DNA of 64,000 nucleotides, taken from assembly GCA_029242705.1 (NCBI GenBank), contig JAQWTK010000003.1, forward strand, positions 17,289-81,288. Reading direction: 5' to 3'. The notes under the pieces were generated by a model that did no database searches, was not told the origin of the DNA, and was given only the letters and a program-made list of their open reading frames with translations. The position numbers were made by a program, and so were the translations under genes. Shown piece after piece: positions 41,453-54,700 of the stretch. The DNA comes from Gammaproteobacteria bacterium (GTDB lineage Bacteria; Pseudomonadota; Gammaproteobacteria; Pseudomonadales; Pseudohongiellaceae). Position 1 is the stretch's first letter; the number at the start of each line of letters is the position of its first letter.

Positions 41453-41824
41453 TTATAGAACCTCAGGGGCCAAAGAAATAATCCGCATAAATTTCTCCGT
41501 ACGTAATTCTCGAGTAACAGGGCCAAATACACGAGTCCCAATTGGAACATCTTGGTTATTTAGAAGAATAGCCGCATTATCATCAAATTTAATTAATGAA
41601 CCGTCACCGCGACGCACACCCTTTTTTGTTCTTACTACTAAGGCTGTTAATACCTGGCCTTTTTTAACTTTCCCTCTGGGGATAGCTTCTTTAACGGTAA
41701 CTTTTATCACATCACCTATACGAGCGTATCTCCTATGCGAACCACCCAGCACCTTTATACACATTACTCTTCGAGCGCCGCTGTTATCCGCCACATCTAA
41801 GTACGACTGAACCTGAATCATCAA
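41453..41824 (-). CDS. rplN: 50S ribosomal protein L14
   Basis: [37 protein letters not shown]. Confidence 0.98.
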   Translation of the reverse strand: MMIQVQSYLDVADNSGARRVMCIKVLGGSHRRYARIGDVIKVTVKEAIPRGKVKKGQVLTALVVRTKKGVRRGDGSLIKFDDNAAILLNNQDVPIGTRVFGPVTRELRTEKFMRIISLAPEVL

Positions 41825-41832
41825 CCCACTCC

Positions 41833-41861
41833 ATTTTGTATTTTAAAAAAAAACACAAAAT
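41833..41861 (-). terminator. AT-rich hairpin at the rpsQ/rplN (S10/spc operon) boundary; possible terminator or pause element
   Basis: Minus-strand ATTTTGTGTTTTTTTTTAAAATACAAAAT: ATTTTGT/ACAAAAT arms plus inner TTTT/AAAA pairing; no external U-tract, so function is uncertain. Confidence 0.3.
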
Positions 41862-41872
41862 CCACTATATAA

Positions 41873-42157
41873 TTAAACCTGTGTTGCCTGTTCGTCTATA
41901 GAAACCAAAGACCAGCTCTTAGTTTTCGAAATAGGCTTAACTTCTTTAACAGTCACTTCATCACCCATAGAACACTCATTCTTTTCATCATGCGCATGAA
42001 TTTTAGTTGAACGCTTAATAATCTTCCCATAGACAGGATGCTTAACCCGACGCTCTATAAGCACAACAATAGATTTTTCCATTCTATTACTAACGACTCT
42101 GCCAGTAGCAGTACGAGCCCTCTCCCCTTGATCTTTCTGGATATCTGCATCAGACAT
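41873..42157 (-). CDS. rpsQ: 30S ribosomal protein S17
   Basis: [47 protein letters not shown]. Confidence 0.97.
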   Translation of the reverse strand: MSDADIQKDQGERARTATGRVVSNRMEKSIVVLIERRVKHPVYGKIIKRSTKIHAHDEKNECSMGDEVTVKEVKPISKTKSWSLVSIDEQATQV

Positions 42158-42159
42158 AA

Positions 42160-42381
42160 TTATGTTTCACTCTTATCTTTCTCAGCTTTTAAATTTTGTT
42201 TTTCGGTAATAATAGTTTTTAAACGAGCAATATCTTTACGAACTGCTTTAATCAAATGAACTTGTCCAAGTTGACCCGCACTATTTTGCATCCTGTAATT
42301 AAATTGACCTTTGTGCAGAGTCAGCAATTCTTCTTGCAGGTCTTCTACTGATTTCTCTCTAAGTTCGTCAATATTCATCAC
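42160..42381 (-). CDS. rpmC: 50S ribosomal protein L29
   Basis: [35 protein letters not shown]. Confidence 0.96.
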   Translation of the reverse strand: MMNIDELREKSVEDLQEELLTLHKGQFNYRMQNSAGQLGQVHLIKAVRKDIARLKTIITEKQNLKAEKDKSET

Positions 42382-42791
42382 ATTAATGTCCTTTTAACAA
42401 AGACAGTCTCAAAAGGTAATTTAGCGGAAGCTAATGAAAAAGCCTCCCTAGCCAATTCTTCATCTACACCCTCAATTTCAAACATGACCCTTCCTGGTTG
42501 AATTTGGGCAACCCAATATTCAACGGACCCCTTGCCCTTACCTTGCCTAACTTCCAAAGGCTTTTGCGTGATAGGCTTATCTGGAAATACTCGAATCCAT
42601 ATTTTCCCACCACGTTTTACACGCCTTGTCATGGCTCGACGAGCGGCCTCGATTTGGCGCGCGGTTAATCTCCCTCGGGAAACAGCTTTTAAACCATACT
42701 CCCCAAAATCCACTTTACTGCCACGTTGCGCTAGACCTCTATTCCGGCCCTTCATCATTTTGCGAAATTTTGTACGCTTAGGTTGTAACAC
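42378..42791 (-). CDS. rplP: 50S ribosomal protein L16
   Basis: [36 protein letters not shown]. Confidence 0.98.
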   Translation of the reverse strand: MLQPKRTKFRKMMKGRNRGLAQRGSKVDFGEYGLKAVSRGRLTARQIEAARRAMTRRVKRGGKIWIRVFPDKPITQKPLEVRQGKGKGSVEYWVAQIQPGRVMFEIEGVDEELAREAFSLASAKLPFETVFVKRTLM

Positions 42792-42818
42792 GCCTATATC
42801 CCTCTATTCTTTATACGC

Positions 42819-43490
42819 TCAATTAGTAGGCTGTTTCTTTGTCGGAAAAATTGCTTCATCTAGGTCTAAGATTTCTCCTTTAAATATCCAAACTTTTACA
42901 CCAATAATTCCGTAAGTAGTAGTTGCCTCAGAAGTTGCGTAATCAATATCTGCTCGAAGCGTATGCAAAGGAACGCGACCTTCCCTGTACCATTCTGATC
43001 GAGCTATTTCGGCACCTCCCAAACGCCCCCCAACTTGAACTTTTATTCCTTCTGCGCCTTGTCGCATAGCATTCTGCACAGAGCGCTTCATAGCTCGTCG
43101 AAACATTACTCTCCGCTCCAGCTGCTGCGCAACGCTGTCCGCTACCAATTGAGCATCTAAATCAGGTTTCCGTATTTCTTCAATGTTAATCTGTACTGGG
43201 ATGCCCATCATTTTGGAAAGAATACGGCGCAATTTTTCAACATCCTCTCCCTTTTTACCAATTACAATCCCTGGTCGAGCAGTATAGACGGTAACCTTCG
43301 CTGTTTGCGCGGGTCGCTCTATATCTACCCTGGCAACGGACGCATTTGCTAAACGTTTCTTTACAAAGTCTCTAACTTGTAAATCAACCAGTAAGTTATC
43401 TGCATACTCTTTACCTTCAGCAAACCAGACAGAAGTATGCTTCTTAATTATTCCAAGACGAATACCAATTGGATGTACTTTTTGACCCAT
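42819..43490 (-). CDS. rpsC: 30S ribosomal protein S3
   Basis: [36 protein letters not shown]. Confidence 0.98.
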   Translation of the reverse strand: MGQKVHPIGIRLGIIKKHTSVWFAEGKEYADNLLVDLQVRDFVKKRLANASVARVDIERPAQTAKVTVYTARPGIVIGKKGEDVEKLRRILSKMMGIPVQINIEEIRKPDLDAQLVADSVAQQLERRVMFRRAMKRSVQNAMRQGAEGIKVQVGGRLGGAEIARSEWYREGRVPLHTLRADIDYATSEATTTYGIIGVKVWIFKGEILDLDEAIFPTKKQPTN

Positions 43491-43499
43491 CCGAATCTC

Positions 43500-43832
43500 C
43501 TACCTATCACAAACTGTAATTGTTATGTGACACGAACGCTTTAAAATCCTATCAGCACGACCCTTGGCCCTGGGCATAATACGTTTCATTGTCATCCCTT
43601 CATCAACAAAAATTGTTGATATCTTTAATTCATCGACATCAGCTCCTTCATTGTGCTCAGCATTAGCAATCGCAGAATCTAAAACTTTCTTAATTATAGT
43701 CGCACCCTTAGTAGCGCTATAAGTAAGAAGATTCAGCGCTTCCTCAACACCTTTACCTCGAATCTGATCGGCAACAAGTCTTGCCTTTTGCGCAGAAAGG
43801 CGAGCACCTTTTAACTTAGCTTGAACTTCCAT
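43500..43832 (-). CDS. rplV: 50S ribosomal protein L22
   Basis: [32 protein letters not shown] ... [24 protein letters not shown]. Confidence 0.97.
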   Translation of the reverse strand: MEVQAKLKGARLSAQKARLVADQIRGKGVEEALNLLTYSATKGATIIKKVLDSAIANAEHNEGADVDELKISTIFVDEGMTMKRIMPRAKGRADRILKRSCHITITVCDR

Positions 43833-43841
43833 TAGATACCC

Positions 43842-44114
43842 CTAACGAGCCTTTTTATCAGCTGAGTGACCCCGATAAGTTCGAGTTTGAGCAAACTCAC
43901 CTAACTTGTGACCCACCATATCTTCTGTAATAAAAATCGGTACATGCTGCCTCCCATTATGAACGGCTATTGTCAGCCCAAGCATTTCTGGAGATACCAT
44001 AGACCTTCGAGACCAAGTTTTTATCGGTCTTTTATCTTTATTACCCGCAGCGGTCTGCACTTTCTTCAGCAAGTGAAGATCAATAAACGGACCTTTTTTC
44101 AGTGAACGTGGCAA
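43842..44114 (-). CDS. rpsS: 30S ribosomal protein S19
   Basis: [22 protein letters not shown] ... [24 protein letters not shown]. Confidence 0.98.
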   Translation of the reverse strand: MPRSLKKGPFIDLHLLKKVQTAAGNKDKRPIKTWSRRSMVSPEMLGLTIAVHNGRQHVPIFITEDMVGHKLGEFAQTRTYRGHSADKKAR

Positions 44115-44140
44115 AACTTATGTCCTCTAATTGCTTTCCA

Positions 44141-44974
44141 TTATTTTCGACTAGCGTTTCTACGGCGAACTATCATGTTATCAGTTCGTTTATTTGTGCG
44201 AGTTTTATATCCTTTAGCGGGAACACCCCAAGGTGAAACAGGATGACGGCCCCCGGAAGTTCTTCCCTCTCCACCACCATGAGGATGATCCACTGGATTC
44301 ATAGCAACGCCACGAACAGTGGGCCGCACACCGCGCCATCTTTTAGCGCCCGCCTTACCTAATGATCTTAATGAGTGTTCAGAATTAGAGACTTCCCCTA
44401 ACGTTGCTCTACAATCACTTAATACTTTACGCATCTCTCCAGAGCGAAGCCTTAACGTAGCATAATCTCCTTCACGCGCGACTAGCTGCAAAGAGGTACC
44501 GGCGCTGCGAGCAATTTGCGCTCCTTTACCAGGCTTCATTTCTAAACAATGAATTGTACTGCCCAAAGGAATATTACGCAGAGGTAAGCTATTCCCAACC
44601 TTAATCGGGGCGCCTTCTCCGGACTGCAGCGTGTCCCCTTTACTTACCTTCCCCGGGGCAATAATGTAACGTCGCTCTCCATCCGCATAAAGCAATAAAG
44701 CAATATTTGCAGACCGATTCGGGTCATACTCAAGCCGCTCAACCGTAGCCTCGATTCCATCCTTGTTTCTCCGAAAATCAATATTGCGATATTTCTGCTT
44801 ATGACCCCCACCTTGATGACGCCGAGTAATGCGGCCTTTGTTATTGCGACCACCGGACTTAGATTTTGGTGATAACAAAGGCGCATAAGGTGCTCCTTTA
44901 TGCAAATCAGGATGCACAACTTTGACAACAAAACGTCGCCCTGGTGATGTAGGCTTACACTTAACTACAGGCAT
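44141..44974 (-). CDS. rplB: 50S ribosomal protein L2
   Basis: [27 protein letters not shown] ... [26 protein letters not shown]. Confidence 0.98.
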   Translation of the reverse strand: MPVVKCKPTSPGRRFVVKVVHPDLHKGAPYAPLLSPKSKSGGRNNKGRITRRHQGGGHKQKYRNIDFRRNKDGIEATVERLEYDPNRSANIALLLYADGERRYIIAPGKVSKGDTLQSGEGAPIKVGNSLPLRNIPLGSTIHCLEMKPGKGAQIARSAGTSLQLVAREGDYATLRLRSGEMRKVLSDCRATLGEVSNSEHSLRSLGKAGAKRWRGVRPTVRGVAMNPVDHPHGGGEGRTSGGRHPVSPWGVPAKGYKTRTNKRTDNMIVRRRNASRK

Positions 44975-44994
44975 AACTCAAACCTCTATTGCGT

Positions 44995-45294
44995 CTAACC
45001 AATATCTGCAAAATCAATTTCTTGTCCTTCTTCAAGCCTTACATAAACTTTTTTCCAACTCGGTCGCGTTCGAATTTTCCCGCGAACAGTCCTCTTTGTC
45101 TTGCCTTTAACATTTAATACTTGAAGACCTACTACGACAACATCAAACAACTCTTCTACCGCAGTCTTGATCTCAGCTTTAGTTGCATCTTTCGACACCT
45201 TAAAAGCATATTGGTTATTCAATTCGCCAATGATCGCAGATTTCTCTGACACATGTGGTGCCAACAAGACGTTATATAGGCGCTCACTATTCAC
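44995..45294 (-). CDS. rplW: 50S ribosomal protein L23
   Basis: [45 protein letters not shown]. Confidence 0.97.
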   Translation of the reverse strand: MNSERLYNVLLAPHVSEKSAIIGELNNQYAFKVSKDATKAEIKTAVEELFDVVVVGLQVLNVKGKTKRTVRGKIRTRPSWKKVYVRLEEGQEIDFADIG

Positions 45295-45911
45295 GATAGC
45301 ATCTCCTCAACACTCTTGAGCGCAGAGACTGTAATTAGCACTTTCTCGAAATCAATTAAGCTTACTGGGTCAAGTCCTAAGACATCTAATACATCTACCT
45401 TATGCAAGTTTCTCGAGGCAAGATAAAGATTTTGTTCAACTTGATCTGTAACAATTAGAACATTAGTTAATTCAAAGTCTTTTAATTTGACTACCAAATC
45501 TTTAGTTTTATTAGTAGTGATAGAAAATTCATTAACAACAATTAGCCTATCTTGACGTATAAGTTCAGAGAGAATGCATTGCATTGCACCACGATACATT
45601 TTCTTATTTAGTTTTTTAGAATGGTCCTGGGGTCTTGCTGCAAAAGTTACTCCACCAGAGCGCCAAATTGGGCTACGAATAGTGCCAGCTCGCGCTCGCC
45701 CGGTACCTTTTTGACGCCATGGCTTTCGCCCACCACCACGGACTTCGGAGCGGGTTTTCTGTTTTACCGTTCCTTGGCGCGCTCCTGCCAAGAAGGTCAC
45801 AACAGTTTGATGAACAAGTGGCTCATTATATTCGCGACCAAAAGATTTATCGGACAAAGAAATTTTTTCTTTCCCAGCTTTTTTCCCAGGTAGTGCTAGC
45901 GCTAATTCCAT
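45291..45911 (-). CDS. rplD: 50S ribosomal protein L4
   Basis: [49 protein letters not shown]. Confidence 0.98.
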   Translation of the reverse strand: MELALALPGKKAGKEKISLSDKSFGREYNEPLVHQTVVTFLAGARQGTVKQKTRSEVRGGGRKPWRQKGTGRARAGTIRSPIWRSGGVTFAARPQDHSKKLNKKMYRGAMQCILSELIRQDRLIVVNEFSITTNKTKDLVVKLKDFELTNVLIVTDQVEQNLYLASRNLHKVDVLDVLGLDPVSLIDFEKVLITVSALKSVEEMLS

Positions 45912-45914
45912 CGC

Positions 45915-46556
45915 CTAATTACCTCGCGCCTTGATAGCTGGTCTGACAATTAGCTTAGCTCCCGTAGCACCCGGAACAGCGCCCTTTATGAGAAGAAGGT
46001 TATTATCTAGATCAACACGCACAACTTCCAATGATTGGGTAGTTTTACGGACCGACCCCATTTGACCCGCCATCTTTTTACCTTTCCATACTTTACCTGG
46101 TGTCTGGCACTGCCCGATTGATCCTGGAGCTCGATGCGAAATCGAATTTCCATGAGTAGCATCTTGCATATGAAAATTATGCCGTTTTACACCACCTTGA
46201 AACCCTTTACCCTTAGACGTGCCAGTTACATCAACTTTCTGTCCGGCCTGAAAGCGATCAACTTTAATTTCGCTACCTAATTCAACTTCTTCCGCTTCTG
46301 CTGTGCGAAACTCCCAAAGGCCTTCACCAGCCTCAGTATTCGCTTTAGCAAAATGGCCCGCCTCTGATTTATTTACACGATTAGTTTTTCGAGAACCAGT
46401 AGTAACCTGAACTGCACTGTATCCATCAGTCTCTTGAGTTTTAATCTGTGTTACCCGATTTGGCTGAATTTCTACTACTGTCACGGGCACAGAGTTTCCT
46501 TCTTCAGTAAAAACGCGGGTCATGCCGCTCTTTCGACCGACTAATCCTATTGCCAT
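45915..46556 (-). CDS. rplC: 50S ribosomal protein L3
   Basis: [37 protein letters not shown] ... [49 protein letters not shown]. Confidence 0.98.
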   Translation of the reverse strand: MAIGLVGRKSGMTRVFTEEGNSVPVTVVEIQPNRVTQIKTQETDGYSAVQVTTGSRKTNRVNKSEAGHFAKANTEAGEGLWEFRTAEAEEVELGSEIKVDRFQAGQKVDVTGTSKGKGFQGGVKRHNFHMQDATHGNSISHRAPGSIGQCQTPGKVWKGKKMAGQMGSVRKTTQSLEVVRVDLDNNLLLIKGAVPGATGAKLIVRPAIKARGN

Positions 46557-46719
46557 TTCTTAAACCTCATTGTGCAAGGGGCTAAAACCCGCTATGGCCA
46601 CTGATGTGTTGCACTTATGCTCGCCCGCTAAGGGGAAATTGGATATTTCAGTACTCCAAAACTCTTATAAAAGGGCAATGAGGACTGAATGCTCTATTGC
46701 CTGGTTATCATTTATCGAC

Positions 46720-47031
<312 letters not shown>

Positions 47032-47120
47032 CTACGTAAAACTCCAAAAAGTCTTTATAAAAGAACGGTTTAAAACAACTCTTTTTAGCTTTCATTTTTA
47101 GAATGCCAAAAAGGATGCGA

Positions 47121-47149
47121 ATTTTAGTTGGCCTAGCCTCCTAAGTCAA
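47121..47149 (-). promoter_or_regulatory. Sigma70-type promoter for the S10 operon
   Basis: Minus strand TTGACT-17 nt-TAAAAT, about 90 nt upstream of the rpsJ start and downstream of the tuf terminator. Confidence 0.8.
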
Positions 47150-47216
47150 GCTATTTGCCCCTCCAGCCCGCATTTTCTCTAGGGTTGCGCGAATTGTTAA
47201 AGTATTGAATATTAAA

Positions 47217-47260
47217 AAGCCACTGCATTTTTTTAGAATGCAGTGGCTTCTAATAGTAGA
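47217..47260. repeat. tuf 3' flank repeat, copy 1 (44-nt exact match to 63957..64000)
   Basis: aagccactgcatttttttagaatgcagtggcttctaatagtaga occurs identically at both places. Confidence 0.97.
47219..47247 (-). terminator. Rho-independent terminator after tuf
   Basis: Minus strand GCCACTGCATT-CTAAAAA-AATGCAGTGGC followed by TTTTTAAT. Confidence 0.85.
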
Positions 47261-47269
47261 TTCTAGTGA

Positions 47270-48463
47270 TTACTCGATAATCTTACTTACAACACCAGCA
47301 CCAACAGTTCGACCACCTTCACGGATAGCAAATCGTAACCCTTCATCCATTGCTATAGGTGAAATCATTGAAACTTCCATCTTCACATTGTCACCCGGCA
47401 TTACCATCTCTACTCCTTCTGGTAGCGCAACAGCCCCAGTCACATCTGTTGTTCGAAAATAAAACTGCGGCCGATAGTTAGAAAAGAATGGTGTATGACG
47501 ACCACCCTCGTCTTTGCTTAAAATATAAACCTCAGCTTCAAATTTGGTGTGAGGCGTGATCGAGCCTGGCGCTGCCAATACCTGACCACGCTCTACATCT
47601 TCTCGCTTAGTACCACGCAAAAGCACCCCGACATTCTCTCCTGCACGACCCTCATCAAGAAGCTTTCTAAACATCTCAACGCCTGTACAAGTAGTCTTTT
47701 CAGTATCCTTAATGCCAATGATCTCAATCTCTTCATTAACTTTGACAATGCCTCTCTCTATGCGTCCTGTTACAACAGTACCTCGGCCTGAAATTGAGAA
47801 TACATCCTCAATAGGCATCAAAAATGGTTTTTCAACATCACGCTCTGGCTCTGGAATATACTCATCCAAAGTCTCCACCAACTTCTGCACAGCAGGAGCA
47901 CCGATATCTGAGGTATCACCTTCAAGTGCCTTCAACGCAGAACCAATAATGATTGGCGTATCATCACCTGGAAATTCATACTGATCTAGTAGTTCACGAA
48001 TCTCCATCTCAACCAATTCCAAAAGCTCTGCATCATCAACCATGTCCGCTTTGTTCATAAATACAACAATGTACGGCACCCCTACCTGACGTGATAGGAG
48101 AATATGCTCTCGGGTTTGTGGCATAGGGCCATCTGCCGCCGAACAAACCAAAATCGCTCCGTCCATTTGAGCCGCCCCTGTGATCATGTTCTTCACATAG
48201 TCTGCGTGACCAGGGCAATCAACGTGCGCATAGTGACGATTCGGCGAATCGTATTCCACGTGAGAAGTCGCTATCGTAATACCGCGCTCTTTTTCTTCTG
48301 GCGCATTATCAATCTCGTCAAATGCTTTGAGATCTCCAGTACCATAAGCTTCGGCACATACCTTAGTCAATGCGGCAGTTAACGTGGTCTTTCCATGGTC
48401 AACATGGCCAATAGTCCCAACGTTTACGTGCACCTTCGTTCTTTCAAATTTTTCCTTCGACAC
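47270..48463 (-). CDS. tuf: Translation elongation factor EF-Tu
   Basis: [57 protein letters not shown]; complete to [11 protein letters not shown]. Confidence 0.99.
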   Translation of the reverse strand: MSKEKFERTKVHVNVGTIGHVDHGKTTLTAALTKVCAEAYGTGDLKAFDEIDNAPEEKERGITIATSHVEYDSPNRHYAHVDCPGHADYVKNMITGAAQMDGAILVCSAADGPMPQTREHILLSRQVGVPYIVVFMNKADMVDDAELLELVEMEIRELLDQYEFPGDDTPIIIGSALKALEGDTSDIGAPAVQKLVETLDEYIPEPERDVEKPFLMPIEDVFSISGRGTVVTGRIERGIVKVNEEIEIIGIKDTEKTTCTGVEMFRKLLDEGRAGENVGVLLRGTKREDVERGQVLAAPGSITPHTKFEAEVYILSKDEGGRHTPFFSNYRPQFYFRTTDVTGAVALPEGVEMVMPGDNVKMEVSMISPIAMDEGLRFAIREGGRTVGAGVVSKIIE

Positions 48464-48486
48464 TTTTTGACCTCTCTAAGCCTATA

Positions 48487-50583
48487 TTAGCCTGCAGTGT
48501 TATTGATAATTGACTCTGCTATGTTACCTGGAACTTCTGCGTACTGCTTAAATTCCATCGTATAAGTTGCGCGACCTTGAGTTGCTGAACGCAAGTCTGT
48601 CGCATAACCAAACATTTCTGACAAAGGAACATCTGCATCGATTACTTTTCCCATAGCGCTATCTTCCATTCCGCCTACCATACCCCGCCGACGATTGAGA
48701 TCACCCATAACATCGCCCATGTATTCTTCAGGAGTAACAACTTCAACAGCCATCATTGGCTCCAATAAGGCCGCATTCGCTTCCAGGGCTCCTTTCTTCA
48801 AGGCTTGTGAACCAGCTATTTTAAAAGCCATTTCACTAGAATCTACATCATGAAATGAACCATCATAGAGAGTTACTTTCATGGCAAGTAGTGGATATCC
48901 CGCTAAACAACCATTCTTCATCTGTTCCTGCACGCCCTTATCAACAGCAGGAATATATTCTCTCGGAACCGCGCCGCCTACGATCTCATTTACAAATTCA
49001 TATTCCGCATCCGGATCCAAAGGTTCGAGTCGCAACCAAACATGTCCATATTGACCACGGCCTCCCGATTGTTTTACATGCTTGCCTTCTATTTCAACAG
49101 ATTTTTTGATCGTTTCACGATAAGCTACTTGCGGCTTTCCTATATTTGCTTCCACTGAAAATTCTCGGCGCATTCGATCAACTAAAACATCTAAGTGTAA
49201 TTCTCCCATTCCAGAAATAATAGTTTGACCTGACTCTTCATCAGACTCAACTCGAAAGGAAGGGTCCTCCTGAGCGAGTTTTCCAAGAGCAATGCTCATC
49301 TTCTCTTGATCTGCCTTGCTTTTCGGCTCAACAGCCACCGAAATCACAGGCTCCGGAAAATCCATTTTCTCCAGCGTTACAATATTATTAGGATCGCAGA
49401 GCGTTTCACCAGTCGTCACATCTTTAAGGCCGATAGCTGCCGCTATATCTCCTGCTAGCACCTCTTTAATCTCTTCGCGAGAATTAGAATGCATTTGCAC
49501 CATACGCCCGACTCGCTCTTTCTTATGCTTAAGCGGATTATATACAGTATCTCCGGAATTTAATGTGCCAGAGTAAACCCTAAAAAATGTTAGTGTCCCA
49601 ACATAAGGGTCGGTTGCAATTTTGAATGCAAGAGAGGCAAAAGGCGAATTATCATCTGCCTCACAAGTTGTTATTTCGCCATCTTCTCTAGTTCCCTCAA
49701 TAGCTTTAACTTCTGTTGGCGCGGGCATGTAGTCAATGACTGCATCAAGCACAGCTTGAACTCCTTTGTTTTTAAAGGCCGAGCCACACAAAACAGGAAC
49801 TATTTCATTTGCGAGGGTACGCTCTCGAATCGCCTTCATTAGCTCTTCCTCAGACAAGTTCTCCTCATTAAGATACTTTTCCATAACCTCTTCATTAGCC
49901 TCTGCCGCAGCTTCCAGCAAATGCCCTCGCCATTCATCGCATAGAGATTTCAGATCAGGAGGTATATCCTGATATTCAAATGAAGTACCCTGGTCATCTT
50001 CATTCCAGATAATTGATTTCATTTTAACTAAATCAATAACACCCGTGAATTCATCTTCAGCACCGATCGCTAACTGTAAGGGAACCGCATTCGCCCCTAA
50101 ACGGTCCTTCATCTGCTCCACAACTTTTAGAAAATCCGCACCCGCTCTATCCATTTTATTTACAAAAACCATACGCGGCACTTCATAGCGATTAGCTTGT
50201 CGCCAAACAGTTTCTGTTTGAGGTTGCACCCCAGAGGAAGCGCAAAGTACAACTACCGCAGCATCAAGAACACGCAGCGATCTCTCTACCTCAATGGTAA
50301 AGTCCACGTGTCCTGGGGTATCAATAATATTAATCCTGTGCTCATAATACTGGCCATCCATTCCATGCCAAAAACAGGTAGTAGCGGCTGACGTAATTGT
50401 AATACCTCGCTCTTGCTCCTGTTCCATCCAATCCATAACCGCCGCACCATCGTGCACCTCACCAATTTTGTGAGAAATCCCGGTATAGAAAAGCACACGT
50501 TCAGTGGTCGTAGTCTTACCAGCGTCTACGTGCGCCGCGATTCCAATGTTACGATAACGGCTTAGGGGATGTTTTCTAGCCAC
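48487..50583 (-). CDS. fusA: Translation elongation factor EF-G
   Basis: [56 protein letters not shown]-type motif ([13 protein letters not shown]). Confidence 0.99.
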   Translation of the reverse strand: MARKHPLSRYRNIGIAAHVDAGKTTTTERVLFYTGISHKIGEVHDGAAVMDWMEQEQERGITITSAATTCFWHGMDGQYYEHRINIIDTPGHVDFTIEVERSLRVLDAAVVVLCASSGVQPQTETVWRQANRYEVPRMVFVNKMDRAGADFLKVVEQMKDRLGANAVPLQLAIGAEDEFTGVIDLVKMKSIIWNEDDQGTSFEYQDIPPDLKSLCDEWRGHLLEAAAEANEEVMEKYLNEENLSEEELMKAIRERTLANEIVPVLCGSAFKNKGVQAVLDAVIDYMPAPTEVKAIEGTREDGEITTCEADDNSPFASLAFKIATDPYVGTLTFFRVYSGTLNSGDTVYNPLKHKKERVGRMVQMHSNSREEIKEVLAGDIAAAIGLKDVTTGETLCDPNNIVTLEKMDFPEPVISVAVEPKSKADQEKMSIALGKLAQEDPSFRVESDEESGQTIISGMGELHLDVLVDRMRREFSVEANIGKPQVAYRETIKKSVEIEGKHVKQSGGRGQYGHVWLRLEPLDPDAEYEFVNEIVGGAVPREYIPAVDKGVQEQMKNGCLAGYPLLAMKVTLYDGSFHDVDSSEMAFKIAGSQALKKGALEANAALLEPMMAVEVVTPEEYMGDVMGDLNRRRGMVGGMEDSAMGKVIDADVPLSEMFGYATDLRSATQGRATYTMEFKQYAEVPGNIAESIINNTAG

Positions 50584-50612
50584 AACTTTACCCTCAATTT
50601 AGTAAAAATTAA

Positions 50613-51083
50613 TTAAAAACGATAATGGGAAAATGCACGGTTAGCTTCCGCCATACGATGCACATCTTCGCGTTTCTTGACGGCACTTCCTCGACCTTCT
50701 GAAGCATCTGCTATCTCACCAGCCAAGCGCAAGGCCATAGATTTTTCTCCGCGAGACCTAGAGTGCTCAACCAGCCAACGCATAGCTAAAGCATTGCGCC
50801 GCTCAAATCTCACTTCAACGGGAACTTGGTAGGTAGCGCCACCTACTCGACGGGATTTGACTTCGACCATAGGAGCAATGCTTTCTAGCGCTTTTTCGAA
50901 GACTTCTAGGGGGTCGGAACTAGTCTTTTCAGCAACAACAGCCAACGCCCCATACACAATTTTTTCGGCAACAGATTTCTTACCGTCAACCATGACATGG
51001 TTCATAAATTTTGCTAGGACTTTGCTTCCGAATTTTGGATCCGGCAAAACTTCACGTTTCGCCACTACTCTACGTCTAGGCAT
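50613..51083 (-). CDS. rpsG: 30S ribosomal protein S7
   Basis: [47 protein letters not shown]. Confidence 0.98.
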   Translation of the reverse strand: MPRRRVVAKREVLPDPKFGSKVLAKFMNHVMVDGKKSVAEKIVYGALAVVAEKTSSDPLEVFEKALESIAPMVEVKSRRVGGATYQVPVEVRFERRNALAMRWLVEHSRSRGEKSMALRLAGEIADASEGRGSAVKKREDVHRMAEANRAFSHYRF

Positions 51084-51234
51084 ATATGACCTCTATGTTT
51101 ATTCAGGTTTATCCAGGATTCTCTGATAACTATTTGATTAAAATATTAATACCTGGCCTTACTCAACCTCATCGTCTTATTTATTGAGCCGCGACAAGTC
51201 ACACTATCCTTATGTTTGCTATAAGCTCATGAAA

Positions 51235-51606
51235 TTATTTGGGTCGTTTTGCCCCGTATTTGGAACGCCCTTGCTTTCTGTCAGCAACGCCTGAAGTATC
51301 CAGACTCCCTCGGACGGTGTGATAACGAACTCCTGGCAAATCTTTAACTCGACCACCACGAATTAAAACAACCGAGTGTTCTTGTAAATTATGCCCTTCG
51401 CCTCCAATGTAAGACGTAACCTCATAGCCATTTACAAGCCGAACACGACACACCTTTCGAAGGGCGGAGTTCGGCTTCTTCGGTGTTGTAGTATATACCC
51501 GAGTACATACTCCTCGTTTTTGAGGAGACTTCTGCAAAGCAGGAACATCACTTTTGGTGATTTTACTCTTGCGCGGCTTTCGCACTAATTGGTTAATTGT
51601 TGCCAT
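51235..51606 (-). CDS. rpsL: 30S ribosomal protein S12
   Basis: [60 protein letters not shown]. Confidence 0.99.
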   Translation of the reverse strand: MATINQLVRKPRKSKITKSDVPALQKSPQKRGVCTRVYTTTPKKPNSALRKVCRVRLVNGYEVTSYIGGEGHNLQEHSVVLIRGGRVKDLPGVRYHTVRGSLDTSGVADRKQGRSKYGAKRPK

Positions 51607-51668
51607 CTGTATGCTCTAAAATATAATTTCTAACCTAAATCAAATTTAGCCAACTTAAAGGAGGCGAG

Positions 51669-51697
51669 AGTTTAATGACCTCCCACCTTAGAGTCAA
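51669..51697 (-). promoter_or_regulatory. Sigma70-type promoter for the str operon (rpsL-rpsG-fusA-tuf)
   Basis: Minus strand TTGACT-17 nt-TAAACT about 65-90 nt upstream of the rpsL ATG, in the rpoC-rpsL spacer. Confidence 0.78.
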
Positions 51698-51725
51698 CTA
51701 TTTTTGGCCGTATGCCTCTGTTTAT

Positions 51726-54700
51726 CTAGCTTTCAGCTCCCCCACTTAATTCTTCATTAAGTGCCTCACTCAGCGCAGCTTCTACATCACTTGCACTAAC
51801 TTCAGATTCCTTATTATCTTTATAGCCAGCTTTGCGAGCTTCGTGATATGCCAAGCCAGTACCTGCAGGTATTAGTCGGCCAACAACAACATTCTCTTTC
51901 AACCCCCGAAGAAAATCACGTTTTCCAGTAACAGCGGCCTCAGTCAAAACCCGAGTTGTTTCCTGAAATGAGGCAGCCGATATAAAGGAGTCTGTGGCAA
52001 GCGATGCTTTAGTAATACCTAAGAGCATCCGATCAAACTGAGCAGGCTCTTTGTTTTCTTCCGCCAATTTATCGTTGATCTCCAGAATTTGAGTGTACGT
52101 CTGCTGCTCACCCTTAATCAAATTAGAATCACCAGGCCTAGTTACTTCTACCTTACGTAACATTTGACGAACAATCACTTCGATATGTTTGTCATTAATA
52201 CGAACACCTTGCAACCGGTATACGTCCTGCACCTCATTGACTATATATTGAGACAAAGGTTCAACGCCTTTGAGCCGCAATATATCATGCGGCGTAGGCG
52301 GCCCTTCTGACACAACTTCGCCCTTCTCAATATGCTCTCCTTCAAATACTGCCATAGTGCGCCATTTTGGAATTAATGACTCATAATGATCTGACCCATC
52401 GATTGGATTCACGCCGTCTTTCGGCGTAATAACGAGTCGACGCTTTCCTTTAGTTTCCTTGCCAAAACTAACAGTTCCAGAAATTTCAGCGAGAATTGCA
52501 GGCTCTTTTGGTTTTCGCGCTTCAAACAGATCAGCAACCCTTGGTAAGCCCCCGGTTATATCTCGAGTCTTAGAACCTTCTTGAGGAATACGCGCAATAA
52601 AATCGCCAACGTTCAAGTCAGCTCCATCTTTCAAGCCGATAATTGAATTCGCAGGTAGGAAATAGTGCGCAGGGACATTAGTACCAGGCAAGCATACCTC
52701 TTTACCCTTCTTATCAACCACGGTTACTGCGGGCCGCAGCTCTTTCGCCGAAGAAGCTCGTTCCGCTGCGTCAATTACTGATATGCTTGATAGTCCGGTA
52801 ATTTCATCGGTTTGTTCTCGGACCGTAATACCTTCTTCCATAGCCTCAAAAGCTACCTTGCCCGAAACTTCCGACACAATTGGATGTGTATGCGGATCCC
52901 AAGTCGCAACAACCTGACCAGATTCGACATCAGCTTTTTTACCAATTTTAACTAATGCGCCATAGGGTAATTTATACCTTTCACGTTCCCTGCCATTGAC
53001 ATCATTTACTAAAAGTTCACCTGAGCGCGATACTACAACTAGCTCACCTTTGCTATTCTCAACGGTCTTCATATTAATTAGTTGAATTTTGCCGGTATTC
53101 TTAACTTGAATATTATCGCTAGCAGTTGCTCTAGAAGCTGCGCCACCAATATGAAAAGTCCGCATTGTTAGCTGGGTGCCTGGTTCTCCAATTGATTGCG
53201 CGGCGATGACCCCAACTGCTTCTCCCACATTTGCAAGATGGCCTCTCGCCAAATCCCTACCATAACACTGGCTACATATACCAAATCGAGTTTCGCATGT
53301 GATTGGCGAACGCACATAAACCTGATCCACACCACAAGTTTCAAGATTTTCTACAAGGCGCTCATTTATCATAGTACCTGCTTCAGAAATTACTTCGCCG
53401 TTATCTTGAACAACTACATCAGCAGCCAAAACCCTTCCGAGAACTCGATCTCCAAGCGGCGCAATAATATCTCCGCCCTCAATAACTGGATTCATCGTTA
53501 AGCCCTTCTCGGTTCCACAATCCTGTTCGGTAATCACCAAATCTTGCGAAATATCTACAAGACGTCTAGTAAGATAACCGGAGTTAGCTGTTTTTAACGC
53601 AGTATCTGCGAGTCCTTTTCGAGCCCCGTGGGTAGAAGTAAAATACTGCGAAACACTTAACCCCTCACGAAAATTAGAAGTAATTGGTGTTTCAATAATT
53701 GAACCATCCGGTCGTGCCATCAGCCCTCGCATCCCCGCGAGCTGCCGAATCTGAGCTGGGGAGCCTCTAGCCCCTGAGTCAGCGTATACGTAAACCGAGT
53801 TAAAAGATTCTTGTTGCTCTTCTTTACCTTCTTTATTAATCACAGCCTCACTGGATATACCTTCCATCATCGACTTTGCAACAAGGTCATTAGCACGAGA
53901 CCAAATGTCTATCACCTTATTGTATTTTTCACCTTGCGTTACAAGACCGGACGCAAACTGAGTCTCTATCTCTTCTACTTCCGAATTAGCTTGACTAATT
54001 ATGCTGGCTTTTTCATCTGGAATTACAAAATCGTTAACGCCAATCGAAGAACCGGAGCGTGTTGAATAAGCATAACCCGTGTACATTAGTTGATCGGCAA
54101 AAATCACTGTTTCTTTTAAGCCAACATTACGGTAACAAGCATTAAGAATTTGTGAAATCGGTTTTTTGGCCATCTTTTGATTAACCATTGAGAATGGCAA
54201 ACCTGCAGGAACAATATTGTATAGCAACACTCTGCCTACAGTGGTATCCACCATTTCGCTAGTGGTCACTCCCTCTCCAGCGCCATTTGTAAGTGTTTCA
54301 AGGATTCGGACTTTAATCCGCGCCTGAAGATGCACCTGGTCTGTATCATAAGCTCGTTGCACTTCCTTCGCGTCGGCAAAAATCATTCCTTCACCTTCAG
54401 CATTAACACGTTCTCGAGTCATGTAATACAAGCCCAAAACCACATCTTGCGAGGGCACAATAATTGGCTCTCCATTTGCGGGAGCTAGAATATTGTTTGT
54501 CGACATCATTAAAGTACGAGCTTCAAGCTGAGCTTCAAGTGTTAGAGGGACATGCACCGCCATTTGATCCCCATCAAAATCTGCGTTGTAGGCAGCACAA
54601 ACTAATGGGTGCAACTGAATTGCCTTTCCTTCAATTAATACTGGTTCAAACGCTTGAATACCAAGCCGGTGAAGAGTGGGAGCTCGGTTTAGCAACACTG

